A stretch of 64,000 nt of DNA. Origin: Sthenelais limicola (taxonomy: Eukaryota > Annelida > Polychaeta > Phyllodocida > Sigalionidae). Where the stretch lies: contig OW804096.1 of assembly GCA_942159475.1 (NCBI GenBank), forward strand, positions 132,670,941 to 132,734,940, written 5' to 3'. The first letter of the stretch is position 1; every line of letters starts with the position of its first letter. The translations under genes were made by a program, and so were the position numbers. The notes beneath the pieces were generated by a model. The model was not told the DNA's origin, ran no database searches, and worked only from the letters and a program-made list of their open reading frames with translations. Positions 13,001-26,669 of the stretch are shown in pieces.

Positions 13001-16000
13001 GTCGCAATATTGAAAGAAACTTAAAACAGGACTAATTACGAGCCAATGACTTGAGAGATCAGTATATCGGTATCTGACCTTTCGAACTAGTGACCTTGCC
13101 CAGCCATCCAAACGCGCGAAACATGAGAATACAGAATTATTAACAACTGAAAGGGAGCAAGGCCTGATGGTGGAACCCCTGGCAATCAATTATTACAGGT
13201 GTATCATGACACGTACACTAGAGGCTCTGATGAAAATCACGCCCAACTGAAAGTCCAACCCCACCCTTCCCTCCCGTTTCCGCCTTCCTTAAACCCCTGC
13301 CCACTGCACTATAGCTTGATTTCGTAGAACTGTGACCTGAAAACCACCGCTCTGAGACATTGAAAAATAGAGATACTATACGGTTGGAGTGGATATTTTG
13401 GTGTCCCCTTCCCTATATTGTGATTTGAAAACCAATAATTAGTTATTCTTTTCATTTGCCTATTTACAATTTGTAATAGCAATCATATGCATGGGCATAT
13501 ATACGTGAATGTCATCAATACAGGATGGACATGTGTATTGCAAAGGGAAGGTACTATTCTCCCAATAGAAATCTCAGATAACTATCAGTTTAGGGTCACT
13601 ATTTGAGACATGGAGCTATCTACTGCAGCCACCCTATGCTACAGGTAGTAGTTCTACCTAGAGCCTTTCAAGCTTCACTATGAAGATGGAGATCAGACAT
13701 TCTCCATTAAAGGTGGTAACAGGTGAGGGACATTGGATGTGTCTTTACCTTTAACATCCAAAGAGGCGTGGCAAGTGCAAGGTAACTTTAATAATGCATC
13801 TTTCTAAATCCTAGCTCGATATAATAACCCATGCAAACTTAACCCAATTTTACAAGCATATTTAACATCAAATCCACCCTTGACTTGGAATATTAAAGTG
13901 TAAGTAAAATAGTCAGGCGGGCGGCCTTTATAGCAGGCTCCATTTTAATGAAATAAAATGTGAGCAAATAAAACTATTAAAACGGTATCCATTAATTATT
14001 AATTTGTCACCGTGGAACAAACTCAAAATGCCATGACATCGGGGAGGACGAAGGTCACGGTTACGGCACCAAAATTCGGTTAATAGAAATGAAGACCTCA
14101 GTAGTAGGAAATATGAAGCCATACACTACATATACATTCTAATCCAAGTATACACCGGTGACCCCTAGTAAACGAATTTAGCAAATGAGGATACAATGGG
14201 ATATTATGCTCACATCTCCAGAGGAATATTTTTCTGATAATGTAAATAAACAATTCCGTTCGGGCAAAGTCGATCTCGGTATTTTCATGGGCGGTTTGAC
14301 TCCATCAACAGTGTCTTGGGTCCGGCAATACAACACCATTGTATCCTTCACACCTTTAATATGGGGTGACGCTCGCAAGTACGAAAAAATTGCCTGGGGG
14401 AGGTAAATATCGCACAGCGCCTTGACAACTGATAAAAGTAAATTACCCAAATTAAATCCAAAGATGAGGATAAGATTTATGCCCCCACCCCTTGACTTTT
14501 AAAAGACGGGCACGTCTGGCTAGGAGCATGTATCCATTCAATCTAGGCATGATGTGAAGGAAGAATCCCTGCATGGACACAGACCCCATCATGGAAACTA
14601 AATGTATTCATATTGTAATGTATCATTCAGCTTCCAGTGGTTAAGAAACATGTTATAGCGAAAGGCTCCGATGAAGTGAAAACCCCTGTTTTTCCCTGCT
14701 TCTGACGATGTTTAATTAACTGTTTTATTTTAGAATAACACTATTGAATTAGACATATATAAGAAAGAAGTGCGACTCCTCTGGGAAGTGTTAGGGGGAG
14801 TTATCCTTTCAACATTGAACAATAGAGGTCATAACAAGGCTGTACAAGTCACAATATAAGACCAAGAACAGGAATTGCGTGCACTTTCTCTCCTATGCTT
14901 TTTGTCCAGATATCTCCCGAAGCAACTGACATTTATCAAAGTCAAGTTAAAGTTCTCATCTCATGAGAGCAAGAAAGCTCTACAAATTGGATGGACTGTC
15001 AACGAAGATGTTATGGTTTTTGCCTGAGGTTTCTACTGTCTTCTTTTGCGACATAAATCCTTATAAACCCTTTGTATTGAAAGGCATATTTTACGATAGG
15101 CAAAACCAGTGATTCTAATTAATACTAGGCGGTTCGACAATCATTTCATGCTAACGCGCACAACTCGGTTGACTACTAAATAACCCAACTGGAAAACTAC
15201 TTCTAGTTGGTTTTTCCTATTAGTAACATTTTTTATGAAAGTGCCCACGTAACTCAACTTATATTATCAGGTACAACCATGAGCTTTCAGAGATGTGTAT
15301 AAATGGATGTAAATTTGTCCATAACGTTTAATAAGCGAACATCGCCATGATTAGATGAAATCTTGCCAGACTGGTTTGATGTCTTCCATTCTATTAAGAG
15401 TCGAAATACGAGTACGCTATCATTTTTTTAATTCTTTTAAAAAGTTCTAAGAATCTAATAAAAGCCAAAATAATATGAATTTGCGAAATGTTAATCTTAT
15501 GAATCGTGTTCACACCATTCCCCATGCAAGAATTATTATATGGAATCATCTAGTTAACTCTTCACTCAAAGGAAAAGATCACTGGAACGAGATTCTAACA
15601 AAAAGATATCATCGACAAAAGGGACAAGTTTTCTACATGCTACACCATATAAACGGGGAGGGAAATTTAGAATTGAACACTTGATTGTTATGGAACCTAA
15701 TAGGTAGCATCACATTACGAAGTAATTTAATAGTTTAAATCAATGTTTATGAAGTAATCAACTCCTTTTAATTGGGTACCATCCATCTTAATCAATAGGC
15801 ATCAAATGAAAATTCTTACACAGATTTTGCGAGTCACCCGAGGCGATAAAAGCATACGAGCACCGTAGAAAGTAAAAATTGTCAAGTAATTATTTTCTTA
15901 ATTCACACACAAAATATCTAGACTGCGCACTGGCACGAATACAGTTCCAGATTCACAAAGAAACAAAGAATTCTGCTAAATTATAGTGAAAATTGATAAA

Positions 16001-19000
16001 TACTAGGTATATCTGAGTGAATTCTGCATTGTACTCATTCAATAAATCTGTCTGGTTATATTGAACTGTATTTTGAACCTGATTGTCGTCTTAAATTTGG
16101 GTTATTTGAGAAGCTTTGTGAAGACAAATTGTACATTTTCTGAAGATCTGACCCATTTATTAAATCTAACAAAACAGCTGCACCAATGATTTACATTTTC
16201 GTAATCTGAATCATCCCAGCATTGGGGTACTCCATCCTATCCATTTTTCACCCTGGAGTAGGGGGGGGGGGAGGGGTGCGGGACGGGAGGCATCCATTAC
16301 TGGCAAACAGGAAAATGATTGAGGCGCCACCAGGCAACAGGAGCTATACTACTTCTACTAGTATTTTCATGTTCCACATTCAGAAAGCCCGATTTTTCAT
16401 TCACAAGACTTATATGGATTTATTTAAATTTCTTTTAATACTTTTTATTTTCTTCATAATGGCTTTTGGTTTTGATATTAAAAATTACGTCTCAAAATCA
16501 GGCCTTACTTTTATTTTCCCGAAATAGTGAAATCTATAGTAATCTATATTTAACGGATGTGTTCTACCAATCTGTTTTACCCTAACGATTTCATCGGTTT
16601 TCGTTTTTTTTCCCATTTTGAAAAGAAAATCGAGCAGATGGATGCAGTGGACCAGTCCTCCTCGAAAATACTTTTGAAAAAAACACCGATCTGAGCGTAA
16701 GGTAAAAACTGGTGGGTGGGATTATGAAACATAATCTGAAATATCACTTCCAGATAAGCTGCATATGACATTTAACATTATATAGAAACCTGAGAAAAAC
16801 TTATTTCTATGCGGTTGTCCAAAATCGAAACCACTCTTCATACGATGGATACAATAGACCGTGTTCAAATAAGCAGTTAATAATAAACTTTATTATATAA
16901 GGATATGACGGTGATGTATACCATTATACCGTCCATTATACCGTACATGTATTGTTGTCAGCACGGCGTTAAACCACGACCACTCACATGTATTCAGCGT
17001 AAGGCGAAAATGACAGGACAACACCGAAGTTCAACTATATGACTTTAAAATGTTCTCTTAGTAGAAGTTCATTAAAGGCATGCAATAAAGGTTAATAAAC
17101 TCGATCAGTTTAGTCGCTTAGAATTATTGTGCCGGTTGCTATGCAACTGGTGCAATATCTATCCTCTTCAACCAGCAAAGACCCGTGGCTAACCGTGCAA
17201 ACAACTACTATTAATGGTTAAAAAATCAAATGCACAATGTCTACAGCCTATCGCCCCAATGTTTTTAATCGGTCAAATATGTTCATGGGGCATAGTGCAT
17301 GATTATATTTAATAAATGCTATAAAAGTTATTAAGTTAGAATGAACACTGATATATAACTTTATGACAGTGTTACTCCGGAACACATGCTCAACACTACC
17401 ATAAGCAGCTTATATGTATTCAAAAGTCCATTCTCGTGCCTATTCCGAGTTGACCTCAGGTAAAACTCTTACTGGATAACTAGCAAGTGACAATAATTGC
17501 GGGGAAACGAAAATATCAAATCACACGGCAGGTGAGAAAAGATGTAGGCCGATAAGGTGGTAAGGAGATAGCTGCATTGGAATAATGTTCTGGCTAATTT
17601 AGGCCCATGAAAACTATTACATAAAATAATTACTCGTACCAGGAGGCTAATTCGATGGGCGTTTCCTATTGTAGGTTCTAGTGACAGGAAAACAACATGG
17701 GCAATATCGACATTTTTACCTTTGGATTTTGAGCATCACAAAGCATTTGAAACATAGTTGAACGGTTTTAATGTAAGGTAATGATGTTAACCTTTAACCA
17801 AAGATTTCATTTCCAAATCCTCTTTTTAATTTTAGCAGCAGATGAATAATATACATATGTAAAATATAGAAAGTAAATCAGGGAAATCTCCCAAGAATAT
17901 TTTGAAAATTCAATTGAGAACATAAAGTCAGAAATACATAATACAGTAATACTAAAGTTTCTCAAATTACCAGTATCCAGGTATTTGATTGAACAAAATT
18001 AGTCGATAGAAACACATGCAGCCCCTCTAAGCAGAGTTAATTTCACACTATAATTAACTAAAATGAAATAATGACAAAAAAGAGACAACACATAGCTGTG
18101 AATATTCACTAGGTGAAAGGAACAAGGGATCAACGTTTTTTGGTACAAGTTATCCTCTATATATGGACATAGAACTTTTATAACTTAAAAAGTATTTCAT
18201 ATCCAGAAATCGTTTAGTCGGTCAGATAAATTTGCGGATGTTTTTCGCACATCAAAACCAAGCTTTGAACAGTCTAAAATTGAGGATAGGTCTTTAAACT
18301 ATATATGTATACCGTAATCGGCATATAATTATCAGTTGGCAGTTAAATTAGGAACCTAACATTCACTAATTTATATAAAATACAAAACATTTGCAATAAC
18401 ATATGTGAGAATCAGAATAAATCTGAGATAAAGACGAATAAAAAACTTACTGGGGGGAAATTGGAGGAATCAAATGTCTTTTCACACTTGGGATATATCT
18501 GAAATCAGGAGAAGAGTAAACAGTGGTTACAAGCGCATGCCATCATAAAAAGCAAGGACCTGTAAATGGGTTCTTCCTCCAAGAATTCCATAATATCCAA
18601 GGGAGGACCAGGTAAATAGTTACACAGCGACTACAATAACTCAATGAGTGAGATTTCACCCCCCCCCCCCCCCCCCCCCCCCCAAAAAAAGTAAGACATT
18701 TTTAGAACATAAGCTCTAGTTTTACATCAAAGAACTTGCTTAAGAAGTGCTTATGATGAAAGGTTGGCCAGTTTTGTTATCACAAACGTACATCCATCCT
18801 TCTTTCATACTCCATAATATCGATTTTTATTACTATGGAAAGATCAAAGCTTGCCATAGACTTAATTTGCAACTAAAAGATAACAAGACGCCATAAATAA
18901 TTTTAAGTGTTCTTTACTTATTTGACTAACTGTTACCGTTGATATTTGTCTCCTAAATTTTGTCATAGCTTTTATTGTCAACCAATTCCAATATTCCATG

Positions 19001-20080
19001 AAAACCATCTTTAATGCCAGGGGACATTCAAGTTGGTTACTTTCTATTCCTCCAGTCTACATGCTGTCGTTGACGTTGTATCAATGAAGTTACTCAAGAC
19101 AGGTGAAAGCAGCTACAAGGCGTGCAGCACATCTTTGAACATATATTAATATTATTATGATAGGCCTATATATGATAAAATTTACCAAAACAAATCTAGG
19201 AATGCATCACATATTTAGATGAAACAATATTATTTATCTAATTTTGCAGTTTACAAACTTCCAGTATGTTCCAGTACCGGTATTATTTATTCAAATAAGT
19301 GCAGTCATAAGTTATGCGTTTGGTGTTCTGGATCATAGCCATAGTATGTCATAAGACATATACTATAATATATATTATATTGATACCGGTACCGGTATAG
19401 GCCTAGTCATAGATGGCATGGGCCATGGCATGGTGAAACTGAACTCAAATCAGTCATTAAGAAGGCAGTTATAATAAAGAATAGAAGTATCTCTGGTTGG
19501 GATAAAGAGTTTTTAGCCAGCAGCAAGATTAGAATAAAGCTCTAACTTATTTCTTCAAGCATAAATGCATCCGTGCAACAATGCGTTTACAGTAAGTTAT
19601 TTAATCTACACCAACCAAGCAAGGTGGCACAGGGGCTGTCTGTAGAATTTGTCATGTCATTGTGATTGCATGTTTTAATTGCAATATTCCACCCTTTCCA
19701 CGGACAATAATCAAATATACTATAATAAGGCTAAATGGTAGGACAAGAGTTCTATAGTAATAGTAAATACCAAACATATGCCTTAAAATAATATAGTTAT
19801 GCCTAGATCTAGTCGATTAGGCGAATCGATAAGTCATGATTGGCATTCTTCACAAAGCCGCACATGCCTGAAGCGGTCTTGGAGCCAAGAAAATTTGCCG
19901 GTTTCCGAGACGGTAGTATACGTAATGGTAGAATTTGCATGCGAATATCTCAAACAAATTCAGAGACTGTTGTAACTTATTGTCTATGAGAGAATATAAG
20001 TGGGAACGGAGGAAGAGATACCTTCAATTTATTTGCTTAGTACAGGATGCGGTCTTCAGGACAGGGTGGTGTTCACGGGT
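10080..20080. other. Gene-poor intergenic or intronic stretch
   Basis: I see no supported gene in this 10 kb. Short open frames (for example 14185-14406) have no recognisable motif. Small landmarks are a 20-bp direct repeat with a 27-bp offset at 10624-10670, a run of 12 G at 16261, and a run of 25 C at 18659-18683 followed by A7. TAGGCCTA-like palindromes and ACCGGTACCGGTA occur near 19160-19400. Confidence 0.6.
18659..18683. repeat. Poly-C tract (25 C)
   Basis: An uninterrupted run of 25 cytosines followed by seven adenines. Its length is likely to vary between alleles and to be unreliable in an assembly. Confidence 0.9.
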
Positions 20081-20890
20081 CAAAATGGCGGTGAAGTTCG
20101 AGGGAAGTTACCATGATCATGACGGAGTACCAAGTGTACTTACTTAACTAATTCACACTAACATATAGTAGATAGGATTCTTAAATAACGTGCAAATTGA
20201 ATTTCCATACCCCGGTAAAATATGAGAACTAACAATCAGTGTTTCGATGACAACACTTAAAATACCGACCTTTTACTTTAGAAGGAACAAGGTGAGCATT
20301 TGAAGTAAACTGGTCACAGGCTATTGCTCAACGGTGTGGTTGCATTCTACAACTACATTGATATATATTAAATGGGATGTGTGCAGATTTGGATTTAACT
20401 TTTAAAACATATTCATAATTGAATCAAACATCTTGTCAGGGATAATCAATATGTGTACCTGATAACAACAGAATAACTATACAAAAATTGTAACCCATCG
20501 CTTTCTGGGCGAGGTCTTCCTTCTATTTTAAAGACACGAACGCACCGATTTTTCTTACACCGGGTACCAGTGAAAAGTGCCGGAAGTGATCCGACACATG
20601 AAATCAGCATTGTTGTCATCGCACAAATGTGCCATAAATATTGATAACAGATAGTCTATTCATAAACTTTATGTGCGGACATGAATTCAATTTCATTTAC
20701 AGTTCATGTATGAAGGGGTAAGTGTAGAAGTTAAATGATACCTAAGATATTCACGTGATACCTCTAATATCGCCATGTTACTGTTACAGTTTAGGTCAGG
20801 AGAGGTTTTTGTCTGTCGCCGTGACCGGGCTGACTTTATCAGGCCCGAACTTGAAACTGCCAAATAAGCGGTGTTTCGCCATGAAAACAT
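20080..20890. promoter_or_regulatory. Promoter-like region upstream of DET1
   Basis: Contains a YY1-like AAAATGGCGG (20084) on the plus strand, an ETS-type CCGGAAGTG (20580-20588), an E-box CACGTG (20752-20757), and two ATGGCG starts on the minus strand (ATG at 20776 and 20882). Such motifs cluster at animal transcription starts. DET1 coding sequence begins about 1.1 kb further on, behind a good splice acceptor, so a non-coding first exon of DET1 may start here. The minus-strand ATGs hint at a divergent transcript, but no continuing exon was found. Confidence 0.35.
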
Positions 20891-21956
20891 CGCTGTTATA
20901 AATTGACTTTTGCCCCTAAATGATATTCTTCTTGCGAAGTGTGTGAATACCTCGTATTATTGCACTTTATCAAAGTTTATGCATGGCATAAAATAAAATT
21001 AGGCCTAGCTTTGTTTCCGGTCCCCGACCGACCCTAAAAACGGGGTTTCAAGGCATTTGAAAAATAAAATTTATTAAAATGTCCCTAACCGACCCAAAAT
21101 GAAGTAGCTATAATAAAAAAAAAGTAAAAAAATCAATATTTTGGGTCCCATAACGACGTTAATTGCTTGCGACCAAAAACAATTTTGACATACAAAATAA
21201 AAGATATACTCTCTCATATAGTAGGCCTACTGACCCGAATTTTTACCATCACATCAGCGGGAGTGCGAGGCGGTTACATAGGCTACAGTAATGCCAGTAA
21301 TTGACAGTGAAAACACCCAGGGCCAGGTTATCCCTTCAACTTTAATAATGTTAAATATTAATTATTTATGACAGCAAATATTTCCTAATAATGTTGGGTC
21401 TTTGGTCAAAAGCCTGGTCTCGATAGAAGCCATTGCAAAATAGGAAAATAGCACCGGTACGGTATAAGTAAATTGGACACTCGCGTGGTGTGAAATATGA
21501 GTTGAGAAAGTTGATCTAATTTCCATTCTAACCTTTTATTTATCATAAAGTATGGAACGAAAATTGTTGCCCATTTAATTGGCCCAAGTTCAAGGGGCAG
21601 AAAATAAGAACTATTATCTATACCTCTATACGGGCCCTTTACTTGTGCATTTATAACATCATAATACCCATTTATATATTCAACCATGGGCTCCATAGCC
21701 TTTTTTTGTTGCAATCAAATTCCTTTCGAAGGAAACCACGTACCAAGGGCCCTGTGGATGACTGTTCTTGTTGACATACACATACTAGTATACTTGATCA
21801 AACGAGAGAATTAAGAAAGAAGTCCTTCGATTTATATTTTTCAATGTGATATATCATCAATTCCATTTAAGCCAACAGTATCTACAAGCAGACAAAACCA
21901 TTATACCGTTCTTGGAGTTCTATATAATGTAATTCCATGTTTTTTACAAATTTATT

Positions 21957-23890
21957 ATGCAGGAAATGGAGAAGCCGTCGGAGAAGAAAGACTCTGATAA
22001 TACAGGCTGGTTTGATAATCTGGGCAACGGCCACGCATCATCGAGACGATTAGAAGATGAGATTGGAATCAAGCCCAGGCGGATTCCTCGCCAAAATATT
22101 GTAACCAGATTAATGCGGAGAGAGACACACATCCCCAAACCAGGAACCCACCTGCATGTTGCGAGAGCTTTTCACACAAATGTGTTCACCAATTTCACTG
22201 TAGTGAAAGTAGAGAAACCACCATGTTTCTTGAGAAAGTTTTCACCTGATGGGAGGTATTTCATAGCCTTCTCCTCTGATCAAACGTCTTTGGAGATCTA
22301 TGAATTTCAGGGTCCCGCTGCCGCGGAAGACCTCCTGCAGAAAATGAAAGGAGATGTCATGACTGGAACTCACGCTGAAAAAACTAATATTTGTAGTAAA
22401 CTCTTTGACAGATTCTTTTGCTTGAGGCACGTTACTAGCGTAGCATCTAACGGGGAACACCTCAATAGGGAATGTAGTTTATTTACTGATGATGGTAAAT
22501 TTGTTATTGTTGGTTCGGCAGTATACATTCCCGACGAACCTCATCCCTATTTCTTTGATATGTACAGAAACAATGAGTCTGTATCACCGAATGCAAGGTC
22601 TCCTCTGGAAGATTACACCCTTCATTTAGTTGAAATGGAAACTGGGAGATTATGCGATAGTCGTCGATTCAAATGCGACAAGATATTCTTGTCGCACAAC
22701 CAGGGACTGTATCTGTATAAGGATACCTTAGCTGTCCTAAGTGTTCAGCAACAGACAATACACATCTTCCAGGTATCACCAGATGGCTGTTTTATCGATG
22801 TTCGTACCATCGGACGTTTCTGTTACGATGACGATCAATTAGCAATTGCAATGGTTAACCAAAGAGGAGATCAAACAGAGAGGCCTTATCGAGAGAAGAC
22901 AATAAATTCTTTAAAACATCGTCTGTTAGTTCACCTGTACAATAGAGCTATTTATGAAAGTGAAGTCGAAGGTACACCGAAACCTCTTCTGAAGTTCTAT
23001 CAATATTTCACTCAGTTCCAACAGTTGAGGATGTGGAAAATGCAATTGTTGGATGAGAATCATCTCTTGATCAAATATGCCAGTGAAGATGTAGTCACTC
23101 TCAGGATCCAAGACCCAAATTCACAGCCATCTTTCTTTGTTGTGTACAACATGGTGACAACTCATGTGATCGCTGTCTATGAAAACACATCAGAGAAACT
23201 GTTGGACTTGTTCGAGAATTTCTGTGACTTATTCAGAAATGCCACTTTGCATTGCGAAGCCCAGTTCCCTTGTTCTGCCTCCTCTAATATCCATGCAAGA
23301 CAAGTCCAACAAAGATTCAAGCAGACAATAATCAATGCCAAATTCGGTGGGCATACTGAGGCTGTTAAAAGGCTACTTGCTCAGCTACCAATCAGCGCAC
23401 AGTCATATTCCAGTAGCCCTTATCTAGACCTATCTCTGTTTAGTTATGATGATAAATGGGTTTCTGTGATGGAAAGACCCAAAGCCTGTGGAGATCATCC
23501 TATTCGGTAATTTATTCAACTAACTCAACTGCATTTCTTTTGATAAGTTGATGTAAACTGTTTTAAGAAACATACATTTAATGTAATTAAGATATATTCT
23601 ATTTAAAAATGCACCCAAACGATTGAGCTACCAAATGAGATGTCAATTTATTCGCCCTTTGGAAATTTTCATGTAATGTTAATGTTTCGTCCACTTCTAG
23701 GTTTTATGCCAGGGACTCAGGTCTGCTCAAGTTCAAGATCTATGCTGGTTTGCTGGGAAAGAACCCCCCGCCTGCTGCTAGACGTCTTGTCGCCTTCACC
23801 TTTCACCCCAGTGAGCCTTTTGCGATTAGTGTCCAAAGAACTAATGCAGAGTATGTGGTCAACTTCCACATTCGGCACTGCGTCGTTTGA
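21957..23890 (+). CDS. DET1: DET1 homologue (de-etiolated 1)
   Basis: DET1 is a nuclear WD40-like adaptor. With COP1, DDB1 and CUL4 it forms a ubiquitin ligase that targets transcription factors such as c-Jun. Two coding exons are seen: 21957-23506 and 23701-23890, joined by a 194-bp GT-AG intron (CG|GTAATT to TTCTAG|G), giving 579 residues against about 550 in human. Conserved blocks include [20 protein letters not shown] near the start, [21 protein letters not shown] sequence, [29 protein letters not shown] and the C-terminal AFTFHP...[17 protein letters not shown]. The first ATG (21957) overlaps a TATTATGCAG|GAAATGG acceptor, so translation may start at 21966 (MEKPSEKK) with an upstream non-coding exon. 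The N-terminal 40 residues before KPRRI are longer than the vertebrate version. The frame is intact. Confidence 0.96.
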
Positions 23891-23993
23891 AAATTCTCTC
23901 CGATCATAGAAATTATTGACGGGATTGTCTGAATCCAGAATTCATAATGTGATCTACTCAGCAGTTTTTGTTATAAGTTGTTGGGTAATATTG

Positions 23994-23999
23994 AATAAA
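23994..23999 (+). terminator. Polyadenylation signal of DET1
   Basis: AATAAA lies 104 bases after the DET1 stop codon and is the first canonical signal downstream. Confidence 0.7.
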
Positions 24000-24009
24000 A
24001 GTAACTTGA

Positions 24010-25260
24010 ACTATTCGATGTTGAGAGCTTCAATTGTATTTCATGTAGAAAACATTAAAAATGAAAAATAATTGGCTTACTTCCATATAAAGCCCTTAAA
24101 AAGTCGTTTTGAGCCTAAAAAAAGAAGTGCTTGAATTTCCGTCTCCCTAGACTAGGAACCCTGATATCGAAGAACAAATAGAACCTAGTTTGTTGACGGG
24201 TTTCCAGGCTGTCAAACATTTTATCTTTTAAAGTTAGACCAATCAGACACTTTATGATTTGGTTGCAAAAACCAAACTTCAGATTTGCAAACCCTTCAAA
24301 ATAGAGCATTAAGAATATTAACGAGAACAAACCGATTTCAAAATGTCGATGGCTTCCACCAATAGTTCAACTTGCTCCCCCTTAAGCAGAGGAGGAGGCT
24401 TCATCTCCAACAGGCCTTCAGAGTGAAAACGAATCGTGAGGTTTTAGGTTTAAGAATCAGACCAACACGCCAGTTCGATCCAGACAAAATTGTGTTCAAA
24501 TGTCACTCCTAGACTTGAACTGATACGTAAAATCTGTGTATTACAAAATACCACTTTGCTGGAATCATTTGCGCGCTGAGATTCTGGGCAGACTGTAATT
24601 TTGTTTATTATATGCCATTCCATATAAGTAGCTATAAGTGAGGTGCTATAAAAATATTCATATAGTATGCATACTATATGAATTACTCCGTCACCATGCA
24701 AGTCGGCTACTTTTTTCAGATTTACACACGATACATTTGTGATTACACATAAAGATTTATGCGCATATAATGACAATAGAATGGAACTCGCCTGCAATAA
24801 TTGAAAATTTATTGGACTTATTGTAACTAGTGTTTAAACATCTTGTTTAAAAAATTCCGTTACTATAAACCAAACTTTATAAGGGCCACCTGTGTGTCGT
24901 CAACTCACTAGGTATATTGTTACCCTTATTGTGAAAATAATGTCCGGTAGGGCTTGAAACCCTCTCTATGTAGGGTGTTTAGACCCACCGAGAGTATCGC
25001 ACAGATAAATAAAATTTCCAACAACAAAAATTAAGTCGACCCAAAGCCCCTGGCATTGAAGATTTGGCGGGTTTCAAGGTATTAAAACATTATTTACTTT
25101 CGATTTGGTAGGACGATTAATAATTTTAAGACGGAATCTTACAATCAAATACTACCGTTAAATTACGAGAATAGTGGATGGTACTACAATTAATTTCGAA
25201 AATTCAATTATGTGCTTTCCTAATACAAAATAACACAGAGCAAGAAGTAAATTTGTAATT
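24010..25260. other. Intergenic stretch after DET1
   Basis: No gene, RNA or transposon end is recognisable here; it is AT-rich with short random open frames on both strands. Confidence 0.55.
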
Positions 25261-25393
25261 GTATTTTATTCCTTCAAATTGCTTCGCAAAGTAAATATTT
25301 GACACTGCTGCACCAGTCATGCTTTATTGAAACATGACGCACTTGAACATCGCCAACACAATCTTTAGCGCCACTATAATCAATGTAACCATC

Positions 25394-25610
25394 TTACAGA
25401 TAACAAGGCCAAACGCCACTTGGCATACTTAGATCGACTGATACTCGGGCCATCAGAAGTGGTTCATGTGAATGCACCAGTAGCTTCACTATAGTGTTTT
25501 CAACGTATGAAACGGCCTCAGTTGTGTCAGCTCTCACCACGGAGGAACACCTCCCTTGACTTGGCGCCAAAATAGTCCTGAGGCACTTAGCCTTCGAAGG
25601 GACTCGGGAT
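25394..25610 (-). CDS. Candidate terminal exon, unidentified protein
   Basis: On the minus strand a strong acceptor (TTTTCTGTTTGCAG, exon from 25610) opens a 71-residue frame, entered in phase 2, that starts SRVPSKAKCLRTILAPSQGR, includes VENTIVKLLVHSHEPLLMAR and ends at TAA (25394-25396). A polyadenylation signal AATAAA follows at 25265-25270. Acceptor, balanced amino-acid composition and signal spacing fit a last coding exon. It contains few methionines, so a simple ATG-based search would miss it. No family is recognised and no upstream partner exon was found to the right. It could also be chance. Confidence 0.35.
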
Positions 25611-25932
25611 CTGCAAACAGAAAATATCTTAGTTAAATGATTGACTAAGAATTGCTATTAAGACCAGAATTATTTAACTTTCTTCTCAAATGTGTCCACA
25701 ACTGATTTCATTTTTTGTTCAAGATTTGAGCTGCAATAGAAAAATCCAAATATCAAATCCCATGTAAAAGTGCGCACTTAGTTGAACGATACTAGGCCAC
25801 CCCATAGACTTAAGGCAATAGATGAAAAACAACGCAACCCGGGGTTCCGAAAATGCACAATAGTTCGTTTTAAAGAAATATATTGTGTCAAATTATTAAT
25901 AATACTAAAATCCTTAATTTTTCCCTCACTAG

Positions 25933-26664
25933 TTACAAACATACCTGAGAAGCTTCTGCAATTATCAGTGGCATTTGAAAATCAAAACTCAATAAATTTA
26001 CTGAACACTAGTACAAATAGTACAGAAGAAAAACTGTTTAAACGCTCACCTCATCCAGTGGTAGGGCTGCTCTTATTATTTCCGCTCACGGGCGTTAGGA
26101 ACATGTAGTACGAACGTAGCTCTTGATCCTTTCCTAAAATAAAATTAATACTTCAGTAACACGTCATGGCTGTCGAGTCCAGATATTCCGACATAGCTTT
26201 AATGTTTTGTTTTACTACAGCCAAATAAATTATCGTAACAAATGACTAAATTTTCCATTTTGAATTAATATTTATATATCATCGATGAAAAGCTGACTTG
26301 ACAATTCCAAATCATTCACCAACCGAAAGCTCAAGAATGCTCTGCAACTTTCAGAAAATGAAACGAAATTAAGCTCACTCGTCCTAGATATCTAAGGGTT
26401 CGCTTTTCATTAAAACAAAGTGATAGAAATGTAACTTAGCTGTGACAGGTGAATCTGAAACGACCACCCATTACACCTTTTTCGACGCCCAAACCTAGAT
26501 TTAGTGTTAAAGTTCCGACACTAAGCCCAAACAATATTAAAATTTTAAACAATGTAACCACAAGGGAAAACATAATTAATAAGAAGAGTCCTATACTTAA
26601 GAAGCTTTTTGTTCACAAAGGCAATCGGGAAGCGATTTATCAACGGCACAACTTGTTCAAATAA
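25933..26664 (+). CDS. Candidate two-exon gene fragment, unidentified
   Basis: Two plus-strand open segments join in phase. 25933-26060 is flanked by CTCACTAG and CCAGTG|GTAGGG and reads NIPEKLLQLSVAFENQNSIN and on to RSPHPV. 26449-26664 follows a GTGACAG acceptor and reads NLKRPPITPFSTPKPRFSV and on to a stop at 26664, where AATAAA overlaps the stop codon. The second part is rich in Ser/Thr-Pro sites, lysine and asparagine, as disordered regulated proteins are. No family is recognised. It conflicts in placement with the minus-strand candidate at 25394-25610, so at most one may be real. Confidence 0.3.
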
Positions 26665-26669
26665 AGAAA

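Noticed and set aside
14185..14406. 73-codon plus-strand open frame with balanced composition
   Set aside because: No splice signals, motif or neighbouring exon to support it.
16222..16527. 101-codon plus-strand open frame
   Set aside because: Begins in a G homopolymer region and has no recognisable domain.
24469..24480. AGTTCGATCC resembling a tRNA B box
   Set aside because: No cloverleaf fits the flanks.
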